A stretch of 64,000 bases of DNA from ATM1 sp003577165 (lineage in GTDB: Bacteria > Armatimonadota > Fimbriimonadia > Fimbriimonadales > ATM1): positions 152,326 through 216,325 of the forward strand of contig SZPM01000003.1 of the NCBI GenBank assembly GCA_030263715.1, given 5' to 3'. This document shows positions 8,732-17,078 of the stretch, piece after piece. Position 1 is the stretch's first letter. Every line of letters starts with the position of its first letter. Under the pieces are notes generated by a model. That model worked only from the letters and a program-made list of their open reading frames with translations. It was not told the origin of the DNA and did no database searches. Both the position numbers and the translations under genes were made by a program.

Positions 8732-9171
8732 GATTCGATCCCGGTGCTGCCGAACCCGCCGGTCCCCCGGGTGGTCTCCGGCAGTTCCTCGCAAGGCTCC
8801 CAATGCACCTTTGCAACCGGCGCGACCACGAGTTGGGCGATTCGGTCCCCCTTGCCGATAGCGACCGGTTCCGCCCCCAGGTTGATTAGGATGACCTTGA
8901 CCTCTCCCCGGTAGTCAGAGTCGATGGTTCCGGGGGCATTCGGTATCGAGAGCCCCTTCTTCAGCGCCAGGCCGGACCTCGGCCTCACTTGGCCTTCATA
9001 CCCATCGGGGATGGCGATTCGTATCCCCGTCGAGACGGCGTACCGTTCCATGGGCCTGAGGACGACGCTCTCGTTAGCCTTCAAGTCCATCCCCGCGGCG
9101 CTTTCAGACGCGTACGTTGGCACGAGTTCATCCGCATCCAGGACGATCGGCACGCTGATCTGCTCGCGCAT
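8728..9171 (-). CDS. dut: Deoxyuridine 5'-triphosphate nucleotidohydrolase (dUTPase)
   Basis: This is a 147-residue homotrimeric dUTPase that hydrolyses dUTP to dUMP and pyrophosphate, keeping uracil out of DNA and feeding dTMP synthesis. All five motifs are present: AAGMDL (25-30), RSGLALKKG (65-73), GTIDSDYRGEVKV (81-93), KGDRIAQLVV (107-116) and the C-terminal P-loop-like RGTGGFGSTG (135-144). The ATG at 9171 gives the standard length. It is preceded by TATATC 6 nt upstream and no ribosome-binding site. A longer frame to 9288 would extend into the divergent gene and lacks family similarity. Its last codon overlaps the start of the TPR gene. Confidence 0.96.
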   Translation of the reverse strand: MREQISVPIVLDADELVPTYASESAAGMDLKANESVVLRPMERYAVSTGIRIAIPDGYEGQVRPRSGLALKKGLSIPNAPGTIDSDYRGEVKVILINLGAEPVAIGKGDRIAQLVVAPVAKVHWEPCEELPETTRGTGGFGSTGIES

Positions 9172-9177
9172 ACAGCC

Positions 9178-9183
9178 GATATA
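9178..9183 (-). promoter_or_regulatory. -10 box (TATATC) of dut
   Basis: It lies 6 nt upstream of the dut ATG and fits the leaderless pattern. It sits back to back with the divergent outer-membrane protein gene. Confidence 0.45.
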
Positions 9184-9229
9184 CCCCCTCGCCGCTCCCA
9201 GGCCCGCTTTCGATGCGCCAAAATGGACT

Positions 9230-9781
9230 ATGCGAACGAAATGGACGTCCGGGGCCTTGATTGCCCTCTGCGCTTTTGCTGCGACCACGGGCGCTGCACA
9301 AGACGGTTCGGCGCGAATCCCGATCGGCGTCGATGTCGGAATCTTCTATCCTCAGAACGAAACGGTCAAGGACACGTTTGATGACCAGTGGTTCCGAGTC
9401 GGCATCACGCCCCTCGGATTCCAAAGACCGGAACAGTGGAAGTTCACCTTCGACATCGCTTATCTGCGGAACTCGACCTCTCTGGGTCGCGCAACTCTGA
9501 TGCCGATCACCTTCGGCATCACTCGGTCTTTTGGCACATCGTCGGACGTCCGACCGTACGTCGCGCTGAGGGTGGGGCCTTATTTCGGAGATGTGTTCTC
9601 GCCTCCGCTGGGCATCGACGAGAACAAAATCGGATTTGACGCGAATGCAGCACTGGGGCTCACTTTCGGCAACACCTTTTATGTGGAAGCGCGATACGAT
9701 GTCTTCAGCGACTTTGAGGGGCTTGATTTCAGCGGCTTCTTCCTGTCGGCAGGCGTAAGACTCTTCGAGATTCGCATCTAA
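9230..9781 (+). CDS. Outer-membrane beta-barrel protein
   Basis: The ATG at 9230 starts a typical signal peptide (MRTKWTSGALIALCAFAATTGAAQ, residues 1-24 with cleavage near AAQ). The 183-residue precursor then shows alternating hydrophobic strands with aromatic girdles and ends ...SAGVRLFEIRI, an OMP-like last strand. It resembles OmpW/OmpX-like small porins in size. The open frame extends upstream to 8924, but that part runs antisense through dut and is not plausible. A CAAAAT box lies 5 nt upstream. The gene supports a diderm envelope. Substrate or function is unknown. Confidence 0.75.
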   Translation: MRTKWTSGALIALCAFAATTGAAQDGSARIPIGVDVGIFYPQNETVKDTFDDQWFRVGITPLGFQRPEQWKFTFDIAYLRNSTSLGRATLMPITFGITRSFGTSSDVRPYVALRVGPYFGDVFSPPLGIDENKIGFDANAALGLTFGNTFYVEARYDVFSDFEGLDFSGFFLSAGVRLFEIRI

Positions 9782-9791
9782 CACGGACTGA

Positions 9792-11057
9792 ATGCCACGA
9801 GGACCGGTCGAGACCAAACCGCCCGCAGAGCGGGCCGTCATGGTTCTCGTCAATCCGAATGCCGAAGACGACGAGTACGCTGAAGAGGAACTAACTTCTC
9901 TCTGTGAAGCGGCCGGCGTGGAGCCGGTGGCCGTCGTCCGCCAAAGGGTTGACCACCCGACGACCGCTACGTACATCGGTCGAGGAAAAGTGGAAGACGT
10001 CCTTGCCGCAGTCAAGGACGAAAGAGCCGACATCGCTCTCTTCGATTGCGAACTCTCGGCAATTCAGCAGCGAAACCTATCGGACGAACTTCGCGTCAAA
10101 GTCTTAGACAGGACGCAACTCATTCTCGACATCTTCGCGCACCGCGCCCACACTCGAGAGGGCATCGTCCAAGTCGAACTTGCGCAATACACCTACTTGC
10201 TGCCGCGCATCACGTCTTTCTACACGAAGTTCGAGCGACAGAAAGGCGGCATCGGAATGCGAGGGCCAGGCGAGCAGCAACTGGAGTCGGATCGTCGTCG
10301 CATCCGGGACAGAATCACCGCACTTCGCGACGAGTTAGAGCACATCCGATCGGCCCGCGAACGGCAGAGGAAGGGCCGCCGAAAACACCCGTTCCCATTT
10401 GCCACGATCGTTGGATACACGAGCGCAGGCAAGAGCACGCTGATGAACCGACTCGCCGGAAGCGAACTGTTCGCCGATCCGATGCTGTTCGCAACGCTCG
10501 ACCCGACCACGCGCAAGGTCGATCTTCCGGACGGCTACTCGCTTTTCGTAACGGATACCGTCGGATTTGTCCGAAACCTTCCAACAAAACTCGTCGCGGC
10601 CTTCCGGGCCACATTAGAAGAGGTCACGGACGCCGACTTCTTGATTCACGTCATCGACGTCAGTCACCACAGTTGGAGAACTCAGCGAGATGCCGTCATG
10701 GAAACGTTGGAGTCTCTCGGCGCAGAGAAGAAGCCGATTCTGTCTGTCTTCAACAAGATCGATCGCCTTCATGACACTCAAGAACTGAGGCAGGCTGTCG
10801 CAGACACGCCCGATTCCGTGGACGTGTCCGCCCTCACGGGCAAGGGAATAGACGATCTGATTCAAGCGCTGACCAAAATGATCCGCTCGCTTCTCCACCC
10901 GATCGAAGCGGTCATCCCCTATGCACAAAGCGGGCTCCTGCAAGAATGCTATGACTATGGACGCGTGCTGTCGATCGAGCACTTAGAGGACGGAATCCAC
11001 GTTCGCGCGGAAGTGACCTCGGAGATGCACGCGCGATTGTCGAGTCTCGCAAAGTGA
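9792..11057 (+). CDS. hflX: GTPase HflX, ribosome-splitting/rescue factor
   Basis: This 421-residue HflX binds the 50S subunit and can split stalled 70S ribosomes during stress. It has the N-terminal HflX domain (including the YIGRGKVEDV segment, 61-70), a basic coiled coil around 165-197, then the G domain: GYTSAGKST (208-216), DTVGFVRNLP (255-264) and NKID (321-324). It ends with a C-terminal domain. The stop codon overlaps the prmC start (GTGA), so the pair is translationally coupled. It starts 10 nt after the porin stop codon. Confidence 0.95.
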   Translation: MPRGPVETKPPAERAVMVLVNPNAEDDEYAEEELTSLCEAAGVEPVAVVRQRVDHPTTATYIGRGKVEDVLAAVKDERADIALFDCELSAIQQRNLSDELRVKVLDRTQLILDIFAHRAHTREGIVQVELAQYTYLLPRITSFYTKFERQKGGIGMRGPGEQQLESDRRRIRDRITALRDELEHIRSARERQRKGRRKHPFPFATIVGYTSAGKSTLMNRLAGSELFADPMLFATLDPTTRKVDLPDGYSLFVTDTVGFVRNLPTKLVAAFRATLEEVTDADFLIHVIDVSHHSWRTQRDAVMETLESLGAEKKPILSVFNKIDRLHDTQELRQAVADTPDSVDVSALTGKGIDDLIQALTKMIRSLLHPIEAVIPYAQSGLLQECYDYGRVLSIEHLEDGIHVRAEVTSEMHARLSSLAK

Positions 11058-11872
11058 CGGCGGCCGAGTGGCTCCACCAGTTGGAAAGCGCGTTCACCGA
11101 CGCGCATCTGGACTCGCCTCGGCTCGAAGCTGAAATGCTGGTCGCGCACGTGCTCGGCGTGTCGCGCGAGTGGCTCGTCGCTCATCCCGAAGCGATGCCG
11201 CCCAGACTCGCAGTCGCGGCCCTCGCCGAAAGGCGCCTCCGCGGGGAGCCGATGGCGTACGTTCTTGGTAAGAAAGAGTTCTTCGGTCGGGAATTCGTAG
11301 TGCGACCGGGGGTGCTCATTCCCAGGCCGGAAACGGAAATTCTCGTCGAGTGCGCCCTAAGCCGCCTGCCCGAGAGCTCTCGCGTCGCCGACGTTGGGAC
11401 CGGCTCTGGAGTGATCGGAGTGACGCTGGCCCTCGAACGGAGCGACCTGCGAGTGACTCTCAGCGACGTGAGCGCGGCAGCTCTCAAGATTGCTAAGGAG
11501 AACGCCGAACGCCACTCAGCAATCGTCTCATTCCATCAAGGTGACCTTCTCGAGGGGTTTCAGGATGGGAGTCTCGACGCGATAGTCGCCAACCTCCCTT
11601 ATGTCGATCCGTCCGATCCACTGCTCGATGTCGGAGTCAAGACGTGGGAGCCCTCCGTCGCTCTGTTCGCAGAGGGGGGGGTGAAGGTCATCGAGCGTTT
11701 GGTCGCACAGTCCGTGAAGGTTCTCACAACGCCGGGACTGCTAATCCTGGAGTTCGGTCACGGCCAGGCGATCAGCATCGAGTTGATTCTGACGAAAAAC
11801 GGGTACGGCGTAGAAATCGAAAGCGACCTCGCGGGGATTCCGCGGGTCGCCGTCGGGACTCGTTCAGGCTAA
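11054..11872 (+). CDS. prmC: Peptide chain release factor N5-glutamine methyltransferase
   Basis: This 272-residue SAM-dependent enzyme methylates the Gln of the GGQ motif in RF1 and RF2. It has the N-terminal helical domain, the PrmC signature GVLIPRPETE (86-95), the SAM-binding loop VADVGTGSG (111-119) and the catalytic tetrapeptide at 180-183. That tetrapeptide reads NLPY in place of the usual NPPY. The Asn that contacts the glutamine and the following Pro-Tyr remain. It starts with GTG at 11054, overlapping the hflX stop by 4 nt. Confidence 0.92.
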   Translation: MTAAEWLHQLESAFTDAHLDSPRLEAEMLVAHVLGVSREWLVAHPEAMPPRLAVAALAERRLRGEPMAYVLGKKEFFGREFVVRPGVLIPRPETEILVECALSRLPESSRVADVGTGSGVIGVTLALERSDLRVTLSDVSAAALKIAKENAERHSAIVSFHQGDLLEGFQDGSLDAIVANLPYVDPSDPLLDVGVKTWEPSVALFAEGGVKVIERLVAQSVKVLTTPGLLILEFGHGQAISIELILTKNGYGVEIESDLAGIPRVAVGTRSG

Positions 11873-11885
11873 ACCTGAGACCGCG

Positions 11886-12380
11886 CTATTCCTCTGCCCA
11901 GTGAACCTGGTCGTCGCCGTGCAGCGCCTGGAAATAGTTGAGTTGCGCGTCGTGATACCACATGTGACCCGCGCATACGTTTGCCATGGCATAACCGGGC
12001 AGTTCCGCTCCCCACGGCGCCAGCATGGTCTCGCAAAGTCGTTCATGAGAAGCGCTCTCGATCGCCTGGGCGAGAGCTTCGGCGCTCGCCTGCACGATTT
12101 CGCGGCTGGTCGTGGGATCGGTCAGTTCGGCCTTCATGGCTTCCTTAACTTCTGGGGTTGCCGTTCTCGCCTCCTCGCCTCGCAACGTTGCCGCCGCCAG
12201 CCGATTGTAGGCCACGACTTCAGCCGTGATATCCTGAATCGGCCGCGCCTTCCCTCCGGGAGAAACCTTGAACTTGTCCTCCGGGATGTGTCTGAGGTCC
12301 TTCGAGAACATTACGCCAACGCGCCGTGCCCAAAACGCGAGGTGCGCCTTTGTGTCGAATCCTGTGGTTGTTTGACTCAT
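11886..12380 (-). CDS. DinB-family putative metal-dependent protein
   Basis: This 164-residue four-helix-bundle protein resembles the DinB/YfiT superfamily. His residues that could bind metal are seen at HLAFW near the N-terminus and at HMWYHDAQLNYF near the C-terminus; the latter is the classical third-helix motif. A GAGAAGGAGAAACG leader provides a good ribosome-binding site. Members include thiol transferases (bacillithiol or mycothiol S-transferases) and damage-inducible proteins of unknown role. I cannot specify the substrate. Confidence 0.72.
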   Translation of the reverse strand: MSQTTTGFDTKAHLAFWARRVGVMFSKDLRHIPEDKFKVSPGGKARPIQDITAEVVAYNRLAAATLRGEEARTATPEVKEAMKAELTDPTTSREIVQASAEALAQAIESASHERLCETMLAPWGAELPGYAMANVCAGHMWYHDAQLNYFQALHGDDQVHWAEE

Positions 12381-12438
12381 CGTTTCTCCTTCTCGATTCG
12401 AAAGTTGGAGGCCTCATGTGGCCCGCCTGGAGAACAGT

Positions 12439-12942
12439 TTATCTCGAACGCCTGCGTTCGAGCGCGGTGCGGGCGGAGAGCCCAACGATGGCGGCCAGAG
12501 TCACGGCGAACACATACATCACAACATACAGAATCGCCGTGGTCGCTGCGAACTCGGCAGGCTCCATCCCCTGCACCCCTGGCACGCCGAGAGCCTTGTC
12601 TCTCAGCCGAAGTCCGAGGAACAGCGCGGACGGAAGCATCCCCCCGACGCTGCCGCAGAAGCCTGCGATCCCGCCGGCGAGTCCGGCGATCATGCCGACA
12701 GTGCCCGACATCAGTGTGAACACGATCATCCACTTGGACAGATCGTCTGTCGTGCGCACGTCAATCGCGCTGTAGATCGCGACAACGGGAACGCACGCAA
12801 GGAGCGCAGCGGCGGACGCCGTGAAGAAACCGACCATCATCATGCCCTCGAGGTCCCGCGGCTTCCTCTTCGCGGACTCGCGAACCTCGTCCGTTGGCAG
12901 CAGTGGCGGCGCAGACTCTCGCTGCTTCGGGTCTTCGTCCAC
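12439..12942 (-). CDS. Uncharacterised membrane protein with about four transmembrane helices
   Basis: The protein has a hydrophilic N-terminus of about 30 residues and then hydrophobic helices at roughly 34-58, 68-92, 93-115 and 130-155. It ends in a short Arg-rich tail. I place the start at GTG 12942 because a CATAAT box lies exactly 6 nt upstream, matching the leaderless pattern; a GTG at 12960 would lie upstream of that box. No family is recognised. The next gene downstream is the DinB protein, about 60 nt away. Confidence 0.6.
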   Translation of the reverse strand: MDEDPKQRESAPPLLPTDEVRESAKRKPRDLEGMMMVGFFTASAAALLACVPVVAIYSAIDVRTTDDLSKWMIVFTLMSGTVGMIAGLAGGIAGFCGSVGGMLPSALFLGLRLRDKALGVPGVQGMEPAEFAATTAILYVVMYVFAVTLAAIVGLSARTALERRRSR

Positions 12943-12948
12943 GAGCCG

Positions 12949-12954
12949 ATTATG
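12949..12954 (-). promoter_or_regulatory. -10 box (CATAAT) of the membrane protein gene
   Basis: The spacing of 6 nt to GTG 12942 decides the start choice for that gene. Confidence 0.4.
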
Positions 12955-12969
12955 CGGCACTTTAAGAAG

Positions 12970-13002
12970 AAATACCCGGCGGGTTTCCCACGCCGGGTAT
13001 TT
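12970..13002 (-). terminator. Rho-independent terminator of the metalloprotease gene
   Basis: The arms AAATACCCGGCG (12970-12981) and CGCCGGGTATTT (12991-13002) pair over 12 bp with a 9-nt loop. On the minus strand a T-rich tail (TATTTCTTCTT) follows. It lies 17 nt after the stop codon of the gene above. Confidence 0.8.
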
Positions 13003-13018
13003 CGCTCCAATCCCGTGG

Positions 13019-15235
13019 CTACGGTGTCACGGTGAGTGGCGCCGACCGCGTTATGAACCGAGACGCCCGGATGGATACCAACCGAGTCGCCGTCACGGTG
13101 TACGTCGTGATCGGAACGACGATCTGCTGATCGCCGGGCTGGACCGTCACGGACATGGGAACGGACGCGACGGATGTGTTCGACGAAGACATCGTCACGA
13201 CGGTTCCGCCAGCCGGAGCCGGACCGCTCAGGATGACGATCGCCGTTGATGGCGATCCTCCCTGAACTTTCGATGGGTTGAGTTTGATCCCCTCGACGAC
13301 GGGTGTCGCTACGTACAGCGTCGCGAACTTGAGCACTCCGTTGAATGTCGCGAAGATCTTCACGGATTCCGTCGCCTGCGTGGGCGTCGTGGTGATCGTA
13401 AACGTCGCAGATGTCTCACCTTCGTTCACGGTCACCGACGGCGGCACCTGTGCCCGCCACGGCTTCTGGCTGCTCAGCGATACCGAAGATCCGCCGAACG
13501 CTGCAGGGCCGTTAAGTGTCACGCGACCCGTGGCCGTTCGACCACCAGTCACCGTGCCGGGATCAACCGTGACTCCGGTCACCGCCAGCGGGATGATCGT
13601 GATCTCGACCGAATCCTCGATGCTGTCGAGTTCGACTGTGATCGTGACTTCAGTTACGTTCACGACATTCGCGGTGTAGATCCAGAACGGCGCAGACATC
13701 TCGCCTTCTGGAACGAGAACAGTCGCCGGCACCGATGCAGAACTCGGATCGGATGAGGAGACGCTCACCAATTCACCGTCTTTGCCGGCCGGTCGGTTGA
13801 GTTGGACAGTCCCCTGAATTCGGGTTCCGCCCGTCACCACCGTCGGATCCGCGGTCACCGAGACCAGGGGGCCGAAGGAGACCAGGATGTAGAGGTCGTC
13901 TCCGATCGTGTAGAGCGGCTTGATGCTCAACTCCGTGTAAGGATCGGTCCACACCTCGCCTGGCCGCAGAGCTCCGTTGCGCACGTCGCCGTCAGCGTAG
14001 GTGAAGTCGACGAGATTGCTTCCAGTGATGTTGTTCTGTCTCCACTCGTAATGGCAGAGCGCAGCGCCGAAGTTATATCCGCCGTAGTAATTCAGATTCG
14101 CGTCGTAGCCCTGCGGCAGCCTCTGGTGGAAATAGAGCCACTCATCCTGGTTGGTGCTCGCCGCGTGACCCCGGAATACTTTCAGCACTTTCGGTACGAA
14201 AGAGTTCGTCAGGTAGCCATCCACGACGTAGACGCCGCTTGTCGTTACAGTTTTTACGTTGTTCGTATTGAACCAGTTGAGCGCGATTTTCTGTGGAGGG
14301 GAATAACTGCCCCAGTTCCACGCGCCCATCGAACTGAACGCGTCTCCGTACTCAGTGACCGAAGCGCCCGCGCCGTTGGTGTTGAACGGCCCGATCGGCT
14401 CCCCTGGGAACGCAACGGAGTGGGCGTGCAGTAGGCCATGGTTGTGCCCACCTTCGTGCGTCGTGAGTTGAATCGCGAGGGTGAGCGAGTTGTAGTACTC
14501 TGAACGGCCCCACGAACTCGAATGATAGAAAGGTCCATCATCCGTATTCGTCGTGAATTTGCCAAGCGTGCCGAGGCCGCCCCAGCCGCATCCGCCGCCG
14601 TCCGGAACCAAGATGTACAGGCGGTCAAACTGCGAAAAGTCCACATCGGGGTCCGCCGCTTGAATGGCGAGATCATGCCATGTCCACGGGTCACAACCCA
14701 CGTTGACAGGCAGCGTGTACCAACCGTGCACTTCGCCTGTGATCCACATCTTGTTGAACGATGCCTGGCGCCACCAGACATCGGAAGAGTCGTTGGGATC
14801 GAAAAACGTCGAATAGACTTGAGAAACACTCACGTTCTCAGTCGTGTTGTCCTGGAAGTTGCAGAGCAACACGATCCACCTCTGCTCACCCGTCGAAGGG
14901 TTGCCAGGTCCGTCGTTTCCCATATTCGTGAGCGTTCTCACATAAAGGTCGTTGCCCTGCACTCGACCGCTGACGCGAACTTCGTCTCCGGTCGTCGGCT
15001 TCTGCATGCCAGGCGGAAGGTGAATTCGGTACCTCTTCCCTGACTCCGCCATAAGGTAGTCAGCGATCTCTTCGCTTGCGCCCTGTCCGAAAGTGCAGAC
15101 TACGACGCTGGTGAATTGACCGGAAAGGGCGACTTGTCCGCCGGATGACGGCTGGCCAAATGCGCTGACAAAAATAAGCGACAACAACAGTGTCGCAGCG
15201 AGCGTGAGCGCCGCTCGGGCGCGTCCAAATTTCAT
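13019..15235 (-). CDS. Secreted metzincin-type metalloprotease with C-terminal Ig-like repeats
   Basis: The 738-residue precursor has an N-terminal signal peptide (about 1-27) and an N-terminal OB-like segment. The catalytic domain contains the zinc motif HEGGHNHGLLH (260-270), matching HExxHxxGxxH, followed by a Met-turn (SSMGAW, Met303). This arrangement is that of metzincins, closest in style to the gametolysin-like M11 group. From about residue 460 three repeats of roughly 90 residues follow, each with a TVxGG...V.L..PA pattern. They resemble bacterial Ig-like/Calx-beta modules and may bind the cell surface. The start at ATG 15235 is favoured because GAGGAGG lies 11 nt upstream; GTG 15247 would overlap that site. 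Confidence 0.8.
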   Translation of the reverse strand: MKFGRARAALTLAATLLLSLIFVSAFGQPSSGGQVALSGQFTSVVVCTFGQGASEEIADYLMAESGKRYRIHLPPGMQKPTTGDEVRVSGRVQGNDLYVRTLTNMGNDGPGNPSTGEQRWIVLLCNFQDNTTENVSVSQVYSTFFDPNDSSDVWWRQASFNKMWITGEVHGWYTLPVNVGCDPWTWHDLAIQAADPDVDFSQFDRLYILVPDGGGCGWGGLGTLGKFTTNTDDGPFYHSSSWGRSEYYNSLTLAIQLTTHEGGHNHGLLHAHSVAFPGEPIGPFNTNGAGASVTEYGDAFSSMGAWNWGSYSPPQKIALNWFNTNNVKTVTTSGVYVVDGYLTNSFVPKVLKVFRGHAASTNQDEWLYFHQRLPQGYDANLNYYGGYNFGAALCHYEWRQNNITGSNLVDFTYADGDVRNGALRPGEVWTDPYTELSIKPLYTIGDDLYILVSFGPLVSVTADPTVVTGGTRIQGTVQLNRPAGKDGELVSVSSSDPSSASVPATVLVPEGEMSAPFWIYTANVVNVTEVTITVELDSIEDSVEITIIPLAVTGVTVDPGTVTGGRTATGRVTLNGPAAFGGSSVSLSSQKPWRAQVPPSVTVNEGETSATFTITTTPTQATESVKIFATFNGVLKFATLYVATPVVEGIKLNPSKVQGGSPSTAIVILSGPAPAGGTVVTMSSSNTSVASVPMSVTVQPGDQQIVVPITTYTVTATRLVSIRASRFITRSAPLTVTP

Positions 15236-15560
15236 GTGCTTACGCACCTCCTCTCATCCGAAATGTCTCAAGGAGGGCGTCGGCGATCGGGCCGCCGCCC
15301 TTTGCCCGGAAGCCAAGAGACTCAATCGAAAGACATCTTATCCCATCGAGGGCGTTCGCATCGTTCTGGCTCTCCGGCCGGCCGCAGGTATACTCAGTCC
15401 GGCGCCGGGAGAGGACTCCCGGCTGTTCCCGATGTCGAGACGACCCACCTCTCCAGCCGGAATGCGAGCCCTCGAACGCACCGCCCCGGCGGCAGTACTC
15501 GGAGCAGCCGGCCTCATTCGAGATATCGAATCCCTGAGCCCTGAGGAGGACCCACAATCC
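15236..15560. promoter_or_regulatory. Divergent intergenic region between the metalloprotease and lpdA
   Basis: The left end holds the GAGGAGG of the metalloprotease. A TATACT at 15389-15394 (plus strand) is the best -10 candidate for lpdA and would give a leader of about 160 nt. GAGGAGGACC just before 15561 is the lpdA ribosome-binding site. An open frame continues upstream of lpdA in phase but shows no family similarity. Confidence 0.4.
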
Positions 15561-16982
15561 ATGTCCAATGGAAAATTCGATGCTGATGTTGCGGTTATCG
15601 GCGCAGGCCCCGGAGGATACGTTGCAGCCATCAAGGCTGCTCAACTCGGCGCCTCTGTAGTTTGTATCGAAAAGGCGTACCTCGGCGGCACCTGCCTCAA
15701 CGTCGGGTGCATCCCATCCAAAGTTTGGATCTCATCGGTCGAGAGACTTCAGCACGTTCGCCACGCAGAACAGTTGGGCGTGAAGGTGACCGGAAGCGTC
15801 GAGCCAGACTTCGCTGCGATGAACGCCCGCGTCGAAAAGATCGTATCCACGCAGCGTGGCGGCGTCGGGATGCTGTTCAAGAAGAACAACGTCAAGCACA
15901 TCGAAGGCACCGCCTCTTTCGTGGATGCAAACACGATTCAAGTAGTCAAAGACGGACAGAAACAAACTCTGAGAGCGAAGTGCACGATTATCGCCGGTGG
16001 TTCGAGTGTAATGGATTTGAAGATCCCAGGACTCGAAGGCGGAGCCGAGGCAAACGTTTGGACGAGCGACGATGCGGTCTTTCCGAAATTCATCCCGAAG
16101 AGCGTTCTCGTGATCGGAGGTGGCGCAGTCGGATGCGAATTCGGATATGTGCTGAACGGGCTGGGATCGAAGACGACCGTCGTCGAAATGATGACGTCCC
16201 TCATCCCGATGTTCGACGAGGATTTGGGCGCAGAACTTCAGCGGGCCTTCAAGAAGCAAGGCATCGAGGTTCTCACTGGCGCAATGGTCGAAAAGGCTGA
16301 GAAGACGAAAGCCGGATGGAAATGCCACGTTAAAACGCCGTCGGGCGTTCAGACGATTGAAGCCGAAGTCGTTCTCGTCGGCGTAGGCCGCAAGGCAAAC
16401 GTCGAAGGGCTCAACCTGGACAAAATCGGCGTCAAACAGCACAAGCGCGGCATCGAAGTGGTCAATAACAAGATGCAAACGCACGTTCCGAACATTTACG
16501 CAGTCGGCGACGTCATCGGAAAGATCCAACTCGCCCACGTTGCCAGCATGGAAGGAATCGTCGCCGCCCACAACGCCGTTCTCAACGACGGAAAAGAGAT
16601 GGACTACAAGTCTGTGCCGAACTGCGTGTACACGGTTCCGGAGGTTGCAAGCGTCGGGCTGACGGAGAGCGAGGCGAAGTCACAGGGCCACGATGTTACG
16701 ATCGGCAAATACAATTTCCGCGCAAATGGCAAAGCCATGGCGATCGTGGAACAGGACGGATTCGCCAAAGTCGTTGCGGAGAAGAAGTACGGCGAGGTCC
16801 TGGGTGTTCACATCATCGGCCCGCACGCAACCGACCTCATCCACGAGGGGGTTGCCGCGATCAAACTCGAAGCGACTCTGGATTACATGGTGGATACGAT
16901 CCACGCCCACCCGACTCTCGCGGAGCCGCTGCTGGAGGCATTCGAAGCGGCAGCGCACGGAAAGAGCATCCACACGCTGTAG
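15561..16982 (+). CDS. lpdA: Dihydrolipoyl dehydrogenase (E3)
   Basis: This 473-residue flavoprotein reoxidises dihydrolipoamide in the pyruvate and 2-oxoglutarate dehydrogenase complexes and the glycine cleavage system, producing NADH. Motifs are the FAD-binding GAGPGG (14-19), the redox pair GGTCLNVGC (Cys45, Cys50), the NAD-binding VIGGGAVGCEFG (around 185) and the C-terminal dimer-interface catalytic HAHPTLAE (His450, Glu455). I start at ATG 15561, which follows GAGGAGGA; the upstream in-frame extension lacks homology. No E1 or E2 gene is adjacent. A weak inverted repeat (16984-16990 with 17005-17011) follows the stop. Confidence 0.96.
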   Translation: MSNGKFDADVAVIGAGPGGYVAAIKAAQLGASVVCIEKAYLGGTCLNVGCIPSKVWISSVERLQHVRHAEQLGVKVTGSVEPDFAAMNARVEKIVSTQRGGVGMLFKKNNVKHIEGTASFVDANTIQVVKDGQKQTLRAKCTIIAGGSSVMDLKIPGLEGGAEANVWTSDDAVFPKFIPKSVLVIGGGAVGCEFGYVLNGLGSKTTVVEMMTSLIPMFDEDLGAELQRAFKKQGIEVLTGAMVEKAEKTKAGWKCHVKTPSGVQTIEAEVVLVGVGRKANVEGLNLDKIGVKQHKRGIEVVNNKMQTHVPNIYAVGDVIGKIQLAHVASMEGIVAAHNAVLNDGKEMDYKSVPNCVYTVPEVASVGLTESEAKSQGHDVTIGKYNFRANGKAMAIVEQDGFAKVVAEKKYGEVLGVHIIGPHATDLIHEGVAAIKLEATLDYMVDTIHAHPTLAEPLLEAFEAAAHGKSIHTL

Positions 16983-17078
16983 CCGGGAATTGCCTCACGA
17001 CGAGATTCCCGCCTGACGGAATCCAGACGGATCAGGCGACCGCGCGACCGCGTCGCCCATTGGTGCGCCGGTACGAAC

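Noticed and set aside
15204..15560. In-phase upstream extension of lpdA by about 119 codons
   Set aside because: It lacks similarity to dihydrolipoyl dehydrogenases, and a strong ribosome-binding site supports ATG 15561.
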